Source: Halobaculum sp. CBA1158 (GTDB lineage Archaea; Halobacteriota; Halobacteria; Halobacteriales; Haloferacaceae). From it: a stretch of 64,000 nt of DNA. The notes beneath the pieces were generated by a model that saw nothing but the letters and a program-made list of their open reading frames with translations, did no database searches and was not told the DNA's origin. Numbering within the stretch: position 1 is the stretch's first letter; every line of letters starts with the position of its first letter. This document shows, one piece after another, positions 44,356 through 53,311 of this stretch. Where the stretch lies: NCBI RefSeq assembly GCF_021431925.1, contig NZ_CP090371.1:744001-808000 (forward strand). The letters are read 5' to 3'. A program made the translations under genes and the position numbers.

Positions 44356-45009
44356 ATGAGCGATTCCGACGTTCCCTCGCAGGTGCCCGCGGAGTGCCCG
44401 GGCTGTGCCGAGGAGACGCCCCACGAGGTGCTGAAGCCCGGCGGCCACGCCACGGTGCAGTGTACGGCCTGCGGTCACACCCACAAGGTCGAGGTCCCCG
44501 AGCAGACCACCGTCGACGTCGACGTGATCGTCTCCCAGGACGGCGAGTCGTACGCCGCGACGCTGTCGGGCGACCCCGAGCAGGTCGTCGAGACCGGCGA
44601 GGAGTTCATCGTCGAGACCGAGGAGGCGATCCAGCAGGTGCGCGTCACTTCGATCGAACTCTCCGGCGACCGCCGCGTCGAGGAGTCCGACCTCGACCAC
44701 GCCGCGACCGTCTGGACGCGCGTCGTCGACAACGTCGCCGTCAACATCACCGTCCACCCGAAGGACGGCCGCCGCGACGAGACCCGGAGCCTGAAGGTGT
44801 ACGTCCCCGGCGACTACGAGTTCGTCGTCGGCGAGACGGTCTCCTTCGGCGACGACGAGATCGAGATCGAAGGCGTGCAGGTGCGCGACGAGGCCGCCGA
44901 CACCTACCGCCACGAGAAGTTCGACCACGACGGCGACATGGTGTACGCCAAGGACGTGAAGCGGGTGTACGCCCGCGACACGAAGACCGCGGCCTGGTCG
45001 GCCTGGTAG
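44356..45009 (+). CDS. HVO_0476-type zinc-finger protein
   Basis: 217 aa. N-terminal four-Cys zinc finger ECPGCAEETPHE with CTACGHTH (residues 13-42), followed by an acidic beta-rich region. Closely matches the remembered HVO_0476 family, conserved in haloarchaea and of unknown function. ATG at 44356; it diverges from the ATP-grasp gene. Confidence 0.85.
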   Translation: MSDSDVPSQVPAECPGCAEETPHEVLKPGGHATVQCTACGHTHKVEVPEQTTVDVDVIVSQDGESYAATLSGDPEQVVETGEEFIVETEEAIQQVRVTSIELSGDRRVEESDLDHAATVWTRVVDNVAVNITVHPKDGRRDETRSLKVYVPGDYEFVVGETVSFGDDEIEIEGVQVRDEAADTYRHEKFDHDGDMVYAKDVKRVYARDTKTAAWSAW

Positions 45010-45271
45010 GTCGGGTTCGCTGGCCGTCGGCGACCCGGAGCGTCGGGGTGCGATCGGACGATGGTACCGGCCGACCGCGAAGATCCGCTGGCAGGACGGC
45101 GACGTCGGCCGAGCGTAACAGAGCGTTTTGCGATCGGGTTCACGTATTCGTTGAGCCAACAGATATTTTTTCGATGAAAGAATAAATTAACGCGGAGAGT
45201 AGCTGCGATATCAGAGATCGAAGCGCGCCCCGAACCCAAGAGCGGCCGGACGGAGAAGACGGAGCCAACAC
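45010..45271. promoter_or_regulatory. Gap with AT-rich promoter for the GAF kinase
   Basis: 262 bases. An AT-rich patch (45155-45195) contains a T-run (ATTTTTTC, about 45165-45172) and AATAAATTAAC (45181-45191), which is a likely TATA box giving about 55 bases of leader before ATG 45272. The T-run could also end the upstream transcript. Confidence 0.5.
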
Positions 45272-46447
45272 ATGAGCGACACCACACTCGCGGCACCGAA
45301 GGCGAGGGAGAAACTCTACGAGCGCGTTCGCAGGGACGCCCCGTTCGACCGGAAGGCCGAGGACGCCCTGGAACTGGGCCGACGGTACCTGGGCGTGGAG
45401 AACGGCCATCTCACAAGGATCGATCGGGAAACCGATCACTGGGAGGCGATCGCCAGCACCGATCCGGATGGCGGACGGTTCCACGCGGGCCTGGAACTGG
45501 ACCTGGACGAGACGTACTGCCGTCGGACCGTCGAGGCGGACGACCAGGTTGCGCTCCACGACGCGCCGGAACAGGGGTGGGTCGACGACCCCGCCTACGA
45601 GGCCCACGAGCTCCGCTGCTATCAGGGGACGACGCTCGTCCTCGACGGGGATCCCTACGGGACGGTGTGCTTCGTCTCGTCGAACGTCCGCGAGGAGTTC
45701 GACGACGACGAACTGCTGTTCGCCGAACTCGTCGCCCGGCTGCTCGAACGCGAACTCGAGCGGGAGCGACACGAGGCCGAACTCGAACGACAGACCGCCC
45801 TCGCAACCGTACTCAACCGCGTTCTCCGGCACAACCTCCGGAACGACATGGGCGTCATCCGCGGCCGCACCCGGCTCATGGCCGAGGAGCTGGAGGACGA
45901 CTCCGCGGGCGAGGTCGTCCTCGACCACGTCGACGGCCTCCTCGAACTCAGCGAGAAGGCGCGCGAGCTGGACCGGGTCGTTTCCGCCGAGTTCGAGTAC
46001 GAGTCCGTAGACGTGCCGACGCTCGTCGAGGGAGTGGCCGAGTCGGTCGCGGAGGACTACCCCGCTGCGTCCGTGTCCGTCGACGCCGACGGGCGGGCCA
46101 CCACCGACCTGCTGCCGAGCTTCGAGCGCGCCGTCGAGGAACTCGTCGAGAACGCCGTCAAACACGGCGGCGAGGAGCCGACGGTCGCGATCACCGCCGA
46201 GACGGTCCCGAACGCCGTCGAGATCCGGATCGCCGACGACGGCCCCGGCCTCCCGGACCAGGAGGTCGAGGTGTTGAACGCGGGGACCGAGTCACCTCTC
46301 CTCCACGGGAGCGGACTGGGCCTGTGGCTCGTCCGCTGGATCGCGTCCGGACACGGCGGATCGGTCGAGGCGACCGACACGGACGACGGGACGATGATGA
46401 GGGTGTCGGTCCCGCGAACGCCCCGGTTGACTGGCGTCGACCGCTGA
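45272..46447 (+). CDS. GAF-domain sensor histidine kinase
   Basis: 391 aa, soluble. Residues about 20-165 form a GAF domain (ELGRRYLGVENGHLTRID, with GTTLVLDGDPYGTVCFV). The H-box RVLRHNLRNDMGVIRGR (about residue 190), N-box ELVENAVKHGG, G1 ADDGPGLP and G2 GSGLGLWLVRWIA are complete, so it should autophosphorylate. No response regulator next to it. The last codons (GVDR) lie in a tandem repeat. Confidence 0.92.
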   Translation: MSDTTLAAPKAREKLYERVRRDAPFDRKAEDALELGRRYLGVENGHLTRIDRETDHWEAIASTDPDGGRFHAGLELDLDETYCRRTVEADDQVALHDAPEQGWVDDPAYEAHELRCYQGTTLVLDGDPYGTVCFVSSNVREEFDDDELLFAELVARLLERELERERHEAELERQTALATVLNRVLRHNLRNDMGVIRGRTRLMAEELEDDSAGEVVLDHVDGLLELSEKARELDRVVSAEFEYESVDVPTLVEGVAESVAEDYPAASVSVDADGRATTDLLPSFERAVEELVENAVKHGGEEPTVAITAETVPNAVEIRIADDGPGLPDQEVEVLNAGTESPLLHGSGLGLWLVRWIASGHGGSVEATDTDDGTMMRVSVPRTPRLTGVDR

Positions 46448-46503
46448 CGGGCATCGACCGCTGACGGGCGTCGACCGCCGACAGGTATCGACCGCCGACG
46501 GGC
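46433..46503. repeat. Four-unit 17-bp tandem repeat at the kinase 3' end
   Basis: Four units GGCGTCGACCGCTGACG, GGCATCGACCGCTGACG, GGCGTCGACCGCCGACA, GGTATCGACCGCCGACG in exact register, beginning inside the last codons of the GAF kinase gene. Confidence 0.85.
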
Positions 46504-46739
46504 GAGACTGTGACCTCAGACCCCGTGGCCGTCGGACCGTGGAGGCGTGCCGGCGTCAGTAAGTGACAGAACGAGGATAGAAGTGCGCTTCAGCGAGCGC
46601 TTTTGATCCCCCGCGATCACGACCCGGACATGCGACACGGTCCCCGACCGCCCAGGCTCCAACGGCGACGGTCCCGACCACGGCGACGGCTCCGACCGCC
46701 GCGAGGCTCCCGACCGGACGTCCGACGCGGGGGTCGTCG

Positions 46740-47825
46740 ATGAGCGGACGGAGCTGGCGCGTCGCCGACCCCTACGCCCGCCTGACCGATCCCGACGCGG
46801 CCGAGACGCCGCGGGAGACGAGCTTCGCGGACGCGGCGTCGAGCGCGAACTTCGTCGTCCACGAGCCGACGACCCTCCCCCGGGACTGCGTCGTCGAAAC
46901 GGTGACGTACCGCCCCGAACAGCCCCCCGGACGGCCCGACGGGATCGACGCGGCGGGCATGGGCCAGACCCCCTGGAGTGACGGCAACCCCTCGAGCGTT
47001 CGGGCGGTGGTCCGCGGCGACGACCGGGCGCTGCGGATCAAGGAGTTCCTCTACGACTGGGCCCCGCCGGCCGCGAGCGTCGCGCCGCTGTGGCGCACGC
47101 CGGAGCCGACGCCCGTCGACTGCGGCGACGCGGTTGGCTGGCTCGGTACGGACTACGAGGACCGCCGCGGCGCGTGTCTCCAGCGCGAGTGCGCCCAGAT
47201 CGAGGCCTCGGTCACCGACGGGACGTTCTCGGACGACGAACTCGCGGACCTGCTGTCCGGGATGGAGCCCGCCGACCCGGCCGCGAGCCGGGGCGTCCGC
47301 GACGCGCCGTTTCACGCGCTGAACTACTGGGTCCGCTACGGCTGTCGACCGCCCGGCGTCCCCCACGGCCTGTGGGACTATCCCGGTCCGCGCCCCTACG
47401 ACGAGAGCCGACCGGTGTCGCGGTCGGCGCTCTCGCGCGACCCGCCCGCCCGGCCGCTGGTCCCCGCGAGCGACGACGTGTTCGCGCTCGACTCCGCGCT
47501 CGCGTTTCCCGACGCCGACGCCGTCGAGTGCGTGTTCCGGAACCGGGCGAACGGGAGCGACCACCTCTGGATCACGGCCGCCGCCGAGGGGAGCCGGCTC
47601 GCGCCCGACATCCCGCCGGAGCCGGCCGACCAGCCCTGCGAGCGACGCGAGGGGATCGACCTCCGCGACACGGTCGTTCACTACGCCGCCCTCGACGAGG
47701 AGCGCGGCGCGTGGGAGGCGCTGTGGCGCGAGGCCGGCACGCGGTACGCGGCGTGGGCCGGTGCCTCGCTCGCGCTCGACGGGACCGCGTTCCGCGGGGT
47801 CGTCGAAGGGCTCCGGGAGCCGTGA
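46740..47825 (+). CDS. Hypothetical soluble protein, haloarchaea-like
   Basis: 361 aa, not recognised. Opening MSGRSWRVADPYARLTDPDA and the segment IKEFLYDWAPPAASVAPLWR are notable; Cys residues at CGDAVGWLG, GACLQRECAQIEA and NYWVRYGCRPP could bind metal but follow no named pattern. No transmembrane helix or signal peptide. About 290 bases of noncoding DNA precede it and 125 bases separate it from the PIMT gene. Coding is supported by length and GC-rich codon ends. Function unknown. Confidence 0.65.
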   Translation: MSGRSWRVADPYARLTDPDAAETPRETSFADAASSANFVVHEPTTLPRDCVVETVTYRPEQPPGRPDGIDAAGMGQTPWSDGNPSSVRAVVRGDDRALRIKEFLYDWAPPAASVAPLWRTPEPTPVDCGDAVGWLGTDYEDRRGACLQRECAQIEASVTDGTFSDDELADLLSGMEPADPAASRGVRDAPFHALNYWVRYGCRPPGVPHGLWDYPGPRPYDESRPVSRSALSRDPPARPLVPASDDVFALDSALAFPDADAVECVFRNRANGSDHLWITAAAEGSRLAPDIPPEPADQPCERREGIDLRDTVVHYAALDEERGAWEALWREAGTRYAAWAGASLALDGTAFRGVVEGLREP

Positions 47826-47950
47826 GCGACGGCTCGGCGGGTGTCGGGACCGCTGCCTCGGAGACTTCGTGATCGCGCTCGGAGCCGCTGGCCGGAGGGG
47901 GAGTCGCGCGTCGAGCCAGCCGTTTTGTGGCGTGCCCCCGAAGCGCCGCC

Positions 47951-48613
47951 ATGGACACCGAGGCGGCCCGCGAGCGCATGGTCGACCGGCTCCGCGGTCG
48001 CGAGATCGATCCGGCGGCGCTCGACGCCCTGCGGACCGTCCCCCGCCACGAGTTCGTCCCCGGCCGCGACGCCGGCGCGGCCTACGCCGACCGACCGCTG
48101 CCCATCGGGGGCGACCAGACGATCAGCGCGCCGTCGGTGGTGGCGCTGATGTGTTCGCTGCTGGCTGTCGCCCCCGGCGACGACGTGCTGGAGATCGGCA
48201 CCGGCTGCGGCTACCACGCCGCCGTCACGGCGGAACTCGTCGCAGGCGACCGTGCCGACGCCGGCGGCGTCTACTCCGTCGAGTACGATCCCGAACTGGC
48301 GGCGGCGGCCCGCGACCGGCTCTCGCGGCTGGGGTACGACGCCGTGCACGTCCGCGTCGGCGACGGCCACGAGGGCTGGTCCGAACACGCCCCCTACGAC
48401 GCGGCGTACCTCACGTGTGCGACCCCCGAGATCCCCGAAGCGGTAGTCGACCAGGTCCGCGCGGGCGGCCGGGTCGTCGCGCCCGTCGGCGACGCCGTCG
48501 GCCGCTTCGGCGGCCAGCGACTCGTCCGCCTGACCGTCGGCGAGGACGGCATCGAGCGCGAGGACCACGGCGGCGTCCGGTTCGTGCCGATGCGAGGCGG
48601 CGAGGGGGACTGA
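47951..48613 (+). CDS. pcm: Protein-L-isoaspartate O-methyltransferase
   Basis: 220 aa. Repairs isoaspartyl residues in damaged proteins using SAM. Seen: VPRHEFVPG, GDQTISAPSVVALM (the family TIS motif), VLEIGTGCGYHAAVTAEL (SAM motif I), VYSVEYDPELA and the late VVAPVGD. Complete and normal-sized; compare the diverged paralogue at 55817-56590. Confidence 0.93.
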   Translation: MDTEAARERMVDRLRGREIDPAALDALRTVPRHEFVPGRDAGAAYADRPLPIGGDQTISAPSVVALMCSLLAVAPGDDVLEIGTGCGYHAAVTAELVAGDRADAGGVYSVEYDPELAAAARDRLSRLGYDAVHVRVGDGHEGWSEHAPYDAAYLTCATPEIPEAVVDQVRAGGRVVAPVGDAVGRFGGQRLVRLTVGEDGIEREDHGGVRFVPMRGGEGD

Positions 48614-48652
48614 GAGACGGCCCGCGGCGCGTCGCGGTCGCGGAGGGACGAC

Positions 48653-48660
48653 CTTTTATT
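48653..48660 (+). promoter_or_regulatory. TATA-like box for the winged-helix methyltransferase
   Basis: CTTTTATT, about 28 bases before ATG 48685. Confidence 0.5.
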
Positions 48661-48684
48661 CCCTCCCGCGAAGCCAGGTGAACG

Positions 48685-49608
48685 ATGCCGAGCGACGAGC
48701 GAACCGGACTCGACACCGGGTCGTTGCTGCTCGTGCGGGCCGCGCGCCTGACCGGGGTGCTCGAGGCGCTGCTCTCGACGGCCGGCACGCCCGGCGAGGT
48801 GGCCGCCGAGACCGACCTCTCCGTCGCGGACGCGGACCGGCTGGTCGGGGCGCTCGCGGACCTCGGGCTGTTCGAGGAGGTCGACGGCGCGTACGAGCCG
48901 ACCAACCGCGCGCTCGGCATGCTCGCCAAGCGCGACGTGCGTTCGATCGGCGCGATCCCGCACGAACTGGATCGCCTCGAGGAACTCGTCGGCCTGCCCG
49001 AGACGCTGGAGACGGGCGTGCCGCCCGAGCGGCCCGCCGAGTGGGAGGTCAACGCCCTCGGAGCCCACCACGCGAGCGACGAGGCGACCGTCCGTGCGCG
49101 GGTCACGGCCGCGGTCCGCGCGGCTCCCGACGCCGACTCCGTCGTCGACGTGTGTGGGGGATCGGGCGTTCACGCCCGCGAGTTCGCCGCCCGCGGCCTC
49201 GACGCGACGCTCGTCGAGTCGCCGTCGGCCGTCGACGCGCTGGGTCGGGTCCACGGCGACCGCGTCCGCCTCCACGCCGGGACGCCGGCGGCGCTCGAGG
49301 AGTCGTTCGGTCTCGCCTTTCTCGGCGGCGTGCTCTCCGGAATGGACCCCGCGGAGGCGCGGGCGACGCTCGCGGTGACTGCCGACCTGCTGTCCCCCGG
49401 TGGCGCGCTCGTCGCCGTCGACGCCCTCGGCGACGGATCGGCGGCGAGCGTCGCCGCCGAGGCCCGCGGACTGGCCACCGGGCACGGGGGCGCACACGAC
49501 CCCGACGAGGTGCGCGACTGGCTCGCCGAGGCGGGGCTGGCCGACGTTCGGATCGAGTCGGTACCTGGCACCGAGGACACCGCGGTGATCGGCGTCGTCG
49601 ACGACTGA
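48685..49608 (+). CDS. SAM-dependent methyltransferase with winged-helix dimerisation domain
   Basis: 307 aa. Residues 1-85 resemble the O-methyltransferase dimerisation wHTH (SLLLVRAARLTGVLEALLST, VADADRLVGALADLGLFEEV). The Rossmann half has SVVDVCGGSGVHAREFAARG (motif I, with CGGSG), and ESPSAVDALGRVHGDRVRLHAG. The family includes O-methyltransferases on small phenolics or quinones; substrate unknown. It converges with dppB. Confidence 0.85.
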   Translation: MPSDERTGLDTGSLLLVRAARLTGVLEALLSTAGTPGEVAAETDLSVADADRLVGALADLGLFEEVDGAYEPTNRALGMLAKRDVRSIGAIPHELDRLEELVGLPETLETGVPPERPAEWEVNALGAHHASDEATVRARVTAAVRAAPDADSVVDVCGGSGVHAREFAARGLDATLVESPSAVDALGRVHGDRVRLHAGTPAALEESFGLAFLGGVLSGMDPAEARATLAVTADLLSPGGALVAVDALGDGSAASVAAEARGLATGHGGAHDPDEVRDWLAEAGLADVRIESVPGTEDTAVIGVVDD

Positions 49609-49658
49609 GACGGTCGAGGAACTCCGGCGGTACCACGGGGCCGGGGAGTCGCTCCCCG

Positions 49659-49730
49659 TCGACGACTCACTTCGCGTCGACAGTTCACTCCGCGCCGACG
49701 GTACAGTCCGCGTCGGCAGTTCACTCCGTG
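49659..49730. repeat. Four-unit 18-bp tandem repeat at convergent gene ends
   Basis: Units TCGACGACTCACTTCGCG, TCGACAGTTCACTCCGCG, CCGACGGTACAGTCCGCG and TCGGCAGTTCACTCCGTG in register, between the methyltransferase and dppB ends. The last unit overlaps the dppB stop. Confidence 0.8.
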
Positions 49731-50674
49731 CCGGTACGCGGGTCGACCACAGCGGTCACCACGTCCTCGATGAGCGTCCCGACGACGCCCAACAGCGACG
49801 TGACGAGCGTCGCCGCGAGCACGACCGCGATGTCGCGGTCGCGGATGGCCGTCAGCGTCACCTCGCCGAACCCTGGGATCCCGAGCGCCGTCTCGACGAG
49901 GTAGACGCCGAGCAGGAGCACCGCGAGCACCCGGATCGAGAACAGCGACACCAGCGGCGGGGCCGCGTTGCGCAGGACGTGCGCGGCGATCCGACGCGGG
50001 GGCGCGCCGTTGGCGCGGACGAGCTTCACGAACGGTCGCCCGGTGACCGCGGCGGCCTCGGCGGCCGCGTACCGCGTCAGCGTCGCCCCCAGCGTCGTGG
50101 CGACGACGACTGCGGCGGTCGCGAGCGCGAGTCGGTTCGACCCCGCGAACGCGCCCAACTCGGGGTCCCAGCGGACCAGGAGGTCCGCCTCCGCGGCCGC
50201 GAGGAACGCCAGCGCCTCCGCCAGGAGGAACGCCGGCATCGCCGCCCCGAGGTGCGAGAACGCGTCGGCGACGCGGCCGGCGGCTCCGCGCCACACGGAG
50301 GAGGCCAGCCCGCCGAGCACGCCGAGGAGGCCGGCGGCCGCGACGCCCGGCACGAGGTACGCCAGCGTGTTCTTCAGCGCCGGCGCGAGGATCGCGTTCA
50401 CCGGGCGCTGCTGGACGTACGACTGCCCGAACTGGAGCGTTCCGAGCTCCCACATCCAGTGGGCGTACCGCTCCCACAGCGGGTCGTCGTAGTTCATGCG
50501 CTCGCGGTACTGCTCGGCCACCTGCCGGGCCTCGTCGGCCGGGAGGCCGTACTGGAGGATGCTGAGGTTGTGGTCGGGGGCGGCCACGAGGCCCAGGAAC
50601 GCCGCCGTGACGACGACCCAGACGACGAACACCGCCCACCCCAGTCGTCGCGCGAGGAACGCGCGGCGGCTCAC
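49721..50674 (-). CDS. Peptide/nickel-type ABC transporter permease DppB-like
   Basis: 317 aa, GTG start (MSRRAFLARRLGW). About six transmembrane helices; the first, AVFVVWVVVTAAFLGLV, is typical, and PLWERYAHWMWELGTLQFG is the periplasmic loop. ALKNTLAYLVPGVAAAGLLG and RANGAPPRRIAAHVLRNAAPP match the DppB/OppB EAA-like loop. It lies on the opposite strand from the DppC, DppD and DppF genes, which is unusual. Confidence 0.88.
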   Translation of the reverse strand: MSRRAFLARRLGWAVFVVWVVVTAAFLGLVAAPDHNLSILQYGLPADEARQVAEQYRERMNYDDPLWERYAHWMWELGTLQFGQSYVQQRPVNAILAPALKNTLAYLVPGVAAAGLLGVLGGLASSVWRGAAGRVADAFSHLGAAMPAFLLAEALAFLAAAEADLLVRWDPELGAFAGSNRLALATAAVVVATTLGATLTRYAAAEAAAVTGRPFVKLVRANGAPPRRIAAHVLRNAAPPLVSLFSIRVLAVLLLGVYLVETALGIPGFGEVTLTAIRDRDIAVVLAATLVTSLLGVVGTLIEDVVTAVVDPRTGTE

Positions 50675-51002
50675 GGCGGGACACCCCCTCGGAGCGGCGT
50701 CCACGCGGGGACCGTGGTCTGCATGTCGGTGTCGTCCAGTCGACAGGGACAAAACTGTACCGTGGCTGAGCCGACGATTTCAGTCACCGTCACGAATATG
50801 CCCCTCCGGTCGGTCGCCCCGAGGTGTCAATGGTCCCCACTCGACTGCTGACGGCGGTTCGCCCGGACGCGTCCGGGCGTCGCTCGCGGCGTCGCCGACG
50901 CGGTCGCCGAGCGGTCACGCCGGGTCGTCGCCCGCGGCGGACGATCGCCCGCGGCGGACGCGGTCCGCGACGGGAGTCGACGCCGTCGTCGGAGGTGCGA
51001 CC
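50675..51002. promoter_or_regulatory. Divergent promoter region of the ABC importer
   Basis: 328 bases between the two oppositely oriented permease genes. It contains a perfect 18-base palindrome GCCCGGACGCGTCCGGGC (50861-50878) and a 16-base direct repeat (50928-50943 and 50945-50960). No clear TATA boxes were seen. Candidate operator of both units. Confidence 0.55.
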
Positions 51003-52202
51003 GTGAGCGGCGGCACGGCCCCCGAGGACGGTCGCTTCGCCGTCGACCGGGGCGATCCCGGCCCGCTCGAACGCCTTCCGGTCGCCCCGCGGACGGTCGG
51101 TCTGCTCGCCACCTGGCTCGTGCTCGCGGCCGCCGGGCTCTGGGAGGAACTCGTCACCACGGAGGGCGTCGTCCCGTTCTGGGGGTTCGCCACCGGGATC
51201 ATCGAGTACCTCTACTACGCCTCGCTCGCGGTCGTCGCCTGGTACCTGGTCGTGCCGCTGGCGCGCCGGCCCGACCTGCGGCGGCGCTACTGGCGACGGC
51301 TCCGCCGGAAGCCGCTGGCGCTCGCGTCGGCGGCGTACCTCCTCCTCCTGTGGTACGCCGCGACGTTCGGGACGTGGACGCTGTCGGTGCTCGGGATCGA
51401 GTCGACCGATAACATCCGGTACGGCGTGCCGGCGGCGCAGCCGCCCGCCTGGACCGCCGTCGAGATGTCGCCGACGATCCCGTACTGCCTCGCCTCCCGC
51501 GAGGGCGACATGTGTCCGGGGACGTGGACGTTCCCGCTCGGGACCACCGTCGACGGCAACGGGATGGTGCACCTGATGGTCGAAGGCGCGCGCGTCGCCG
51601 TTCAGGTGTCGCTCGTGACCGCCGCGCTCGTCGTTCCGTTCGCGGTCGTCGTCGGCACCGTCGCCGCCTACTACGGCGGGCGCGTCGACGCGTTGCTCAT
51701 GCGGTACGTCGACCTCCAGCGCGTCGTCCCCGCGGTGTTCGTCGTCCTGCTCGTCCAGGAGTCGTTCAACCGCAGCCTCGTGACGATCGTCGTCGTCTTC
51801 GGGCTGTTCGACTGGGACGGAACCGCCCGACTCGTCCGCAGCGCCGCCGCCTCGCACGTCGACGCCGGCTACGTCCGCGCCGCCCGCGACGCCGGCATGA
51901 GCGACCTCGCGATCGTCCGTACCCACGTCGTCCCGAACGTCGGCGACACCGTCGTCGCCGCGGTCGCCGACCGCATGCCGACGCTCGTGCTCGTCGAGGC
52001 CGGGATCGCCTACCTCGGCTTCACCAACCCCCTCGCGCAGTCGTGGGGGTCGACCATCGCGATCGGCTTCTCGCGGTTCCCCGAGCTGTGGTGGACCGTC
52101 CTGTTCGCCGCCGTCCCGCTCGTGCTCACCGTCGCCGCGATGTCGGTACTCGGGGACGCCCTGCGCGACGTGCTCGACCCCCGCGCGGAGGTGAGCGCGT
52201 GA
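51003..52202 (+). CDS. Peptide/nickel-type ABC transporter permease DppC-like
   Basis: 399 aa, longer than the usual 290-300, with GTG start. Extra N-terminal helices (about residues 30-95) and a large extracytoplasmic loop containing Cys residues precede the transmembrane domain (GARVAVQVSLVTAALVVPFA, YVRAARDAGMSDLAIVRTHV). The EAA-like loop is present. Stop overlaps dppD by GTGA. The extra loop might stand in for binding-protein contact. Confidence 0.85.
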   Translation: MSGGTAPEDGRFAVDRGDPGPLERLPVAPRTVGLLATWLVLAAAGLWEELVTTEGVVPFWGFATGIIEYLYYASLAVVAWYLVVPLARRPDLRRRYWRRLRRKPLALASAAYLLLLWYAATFGTWTLSVLGIESTDNIRYGVPAAQPPAWTAVEMSPTIPYCLASREGDMCPGTWTFPLGTTVDGNGMVHLMVEGARVAVQVSLVTAALVVPFAVVVGTVAAYYGGRVDALLMRYVDLQRVVPAVFVVLLVQESFNRSLVTIVVVFGLFDWDGTARLVRSAAASHVDAGYVRAARDAGMSDLAIVRTHVVPNVGDTVVAAVADRMPTLVLVEAGIAYLGFTNPLAQSWGSTIAIGFSRFPELWWTVLFAAVPLVLTVAAMSVLGDALRDVLDPRAEVSA

Positions 52203-53311
52203 GCCGCCGCGATCCGCCGACAGCGGACGCCGGCGGCGACGACGACGCCCGCGACTCTGGCGGAGCCATCGCCGGCGACAGCGACATCGACGGGACCGTC
52301 ACCCGCGACGGGGACGAGGACCCGCTCCTCTCGGTGCGGGACCTCCGGACGCAGTTCCCGACGGCACAGGGGACGGTCCGCGCGGTCGACGGCGTCTCCT
52401 TCGACGTGTACCCGGGCGAGACGGTGTGTCTCGTCGGCGAGTCGGGGTCGGGCAAGACCGTCACCTGCGAGTCGATCGCCCGCCTCGTCGACGAGCCCGG
52501 CGAGGTCGTCGGCGGGGAGGTGCGCTTCGACGACCGCGACCTCGTCTCGCGCTCCGAGCGCGAGATCCGGTCGGTGCGGGGCGACCGCATCGCGTACGTG
52601 TTCCAGGACCCCCAGCAGGCGCTCGATCCGGTGTACGAGATCGGCGCGCAGGTCGCGGAGGTCGTCGGCTACCACCGAGCGGTGAGCGACGCCGCCGCCC
52701 GCGAGCGCGCCGTCGAGCTGCTCGACCGCGTCGGGCTCCCGAACGCCGCCGACCGCGCCGACGACTACCCCCACCAGCTCTCGGGCGGGATGAAACAGCG
52801 CGTCGCGATCGCGATGGCGCTGGCGGGGGATCCGGACCTGCTGATCGCCGACGAGCCGACGACGGCCCTCGACGTGACGATCCAGGCGCAGATCCTCGAC
52901 CTCTTCGCCGACCTGGGCGAGCGCGAGGGGCTGGCGACGCTGTTCGTCACCCACGACCTGGGCGTCGTCGCCGGGATCGCGGACCGCGTCGTCGTCATGT
53001 ACGGCGGGCACGTGATGGAGCGCGGCGACGTGCGGCAGGTGTTCGAGCGGCCGGCGCACCCGTACACCCGGGCGCTGCTGGCGTCGCTGCCCGGTCGCGG
53101 CGGCGAGCGCATCGGCGGCGAGCCGCCGAACCTCCGCGACCCGCCCGACGGCTGCCGGTTCCACCCGCGGTGTCCCCACGCCGTCGGGGAGTGTTCCTCG
53201 GGCGAGGGACCGCCGCTGTACGACGCCCCCGCCGGCGGCGAGGCCGCCTGCGTCTTCTACGACGGCGTCCGCGACCCGAGCGTCCTCGACGAGGACGGGG
53301 GTGCGCCGTGA
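52199..53311 (+). CDS. Peptide/nickel-type ABC transporter ATPase DppD-like
   Basis: 370 aa. Walker A LVGESGSGKTVT, Q-loop FQDPQQALDP, signature LSGGMKQRVAIAMALA, Walker B LLIADEPTTALDVT, H-loop FVTHDLGVVAG. The C-terminal oligopeptide motif (AHPYTRALLAS...) and a CRFHPRCPHA Fe-S-like Cys cluster are present. An acidic N-terminal tail of about 45 residues is unusual. Overlaps dppF by GTG context (53308). Confidence 0.94.
   Translation: MSRRDPPTADAGGDDDARDSGGAIAGDSDIDGTVTRDGDEDPLLSVRDLRTQFPTAQGTVRAVDGVSFDVYPGETVCLVGESGSGKTVTCESIARLVDEPGEVVGGEVRFDDRDLVSRSEREIRSVRGDRIAYVFQDPQQALDPVYEIGAQVAEVVGYHRAVSDAAARERAVELLDRVGLPNAADRADDYPHQLSGGMKQRVAIAMALAGDPDLLIADEPTTALDVTIQAQILDLFADLGEREGLATLFVTHDLGVVAGIADRVVVMYGGHVMERGDVRQVFERPAHPYTRALLASLPGRGGERIGGEPPNLRDPPDGCRFHPRCPHAVGECSSGEGPPLYDAPAGGEAACVFYDGVRDPSVLDEDGGAP

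Noticed and set aside
50675-51002. Tempting short genes in the divergent ABC gap
   Set aside because: Frames here are Arg-rich, start in repeats and show no similarity; better explained as regulatory DNA.
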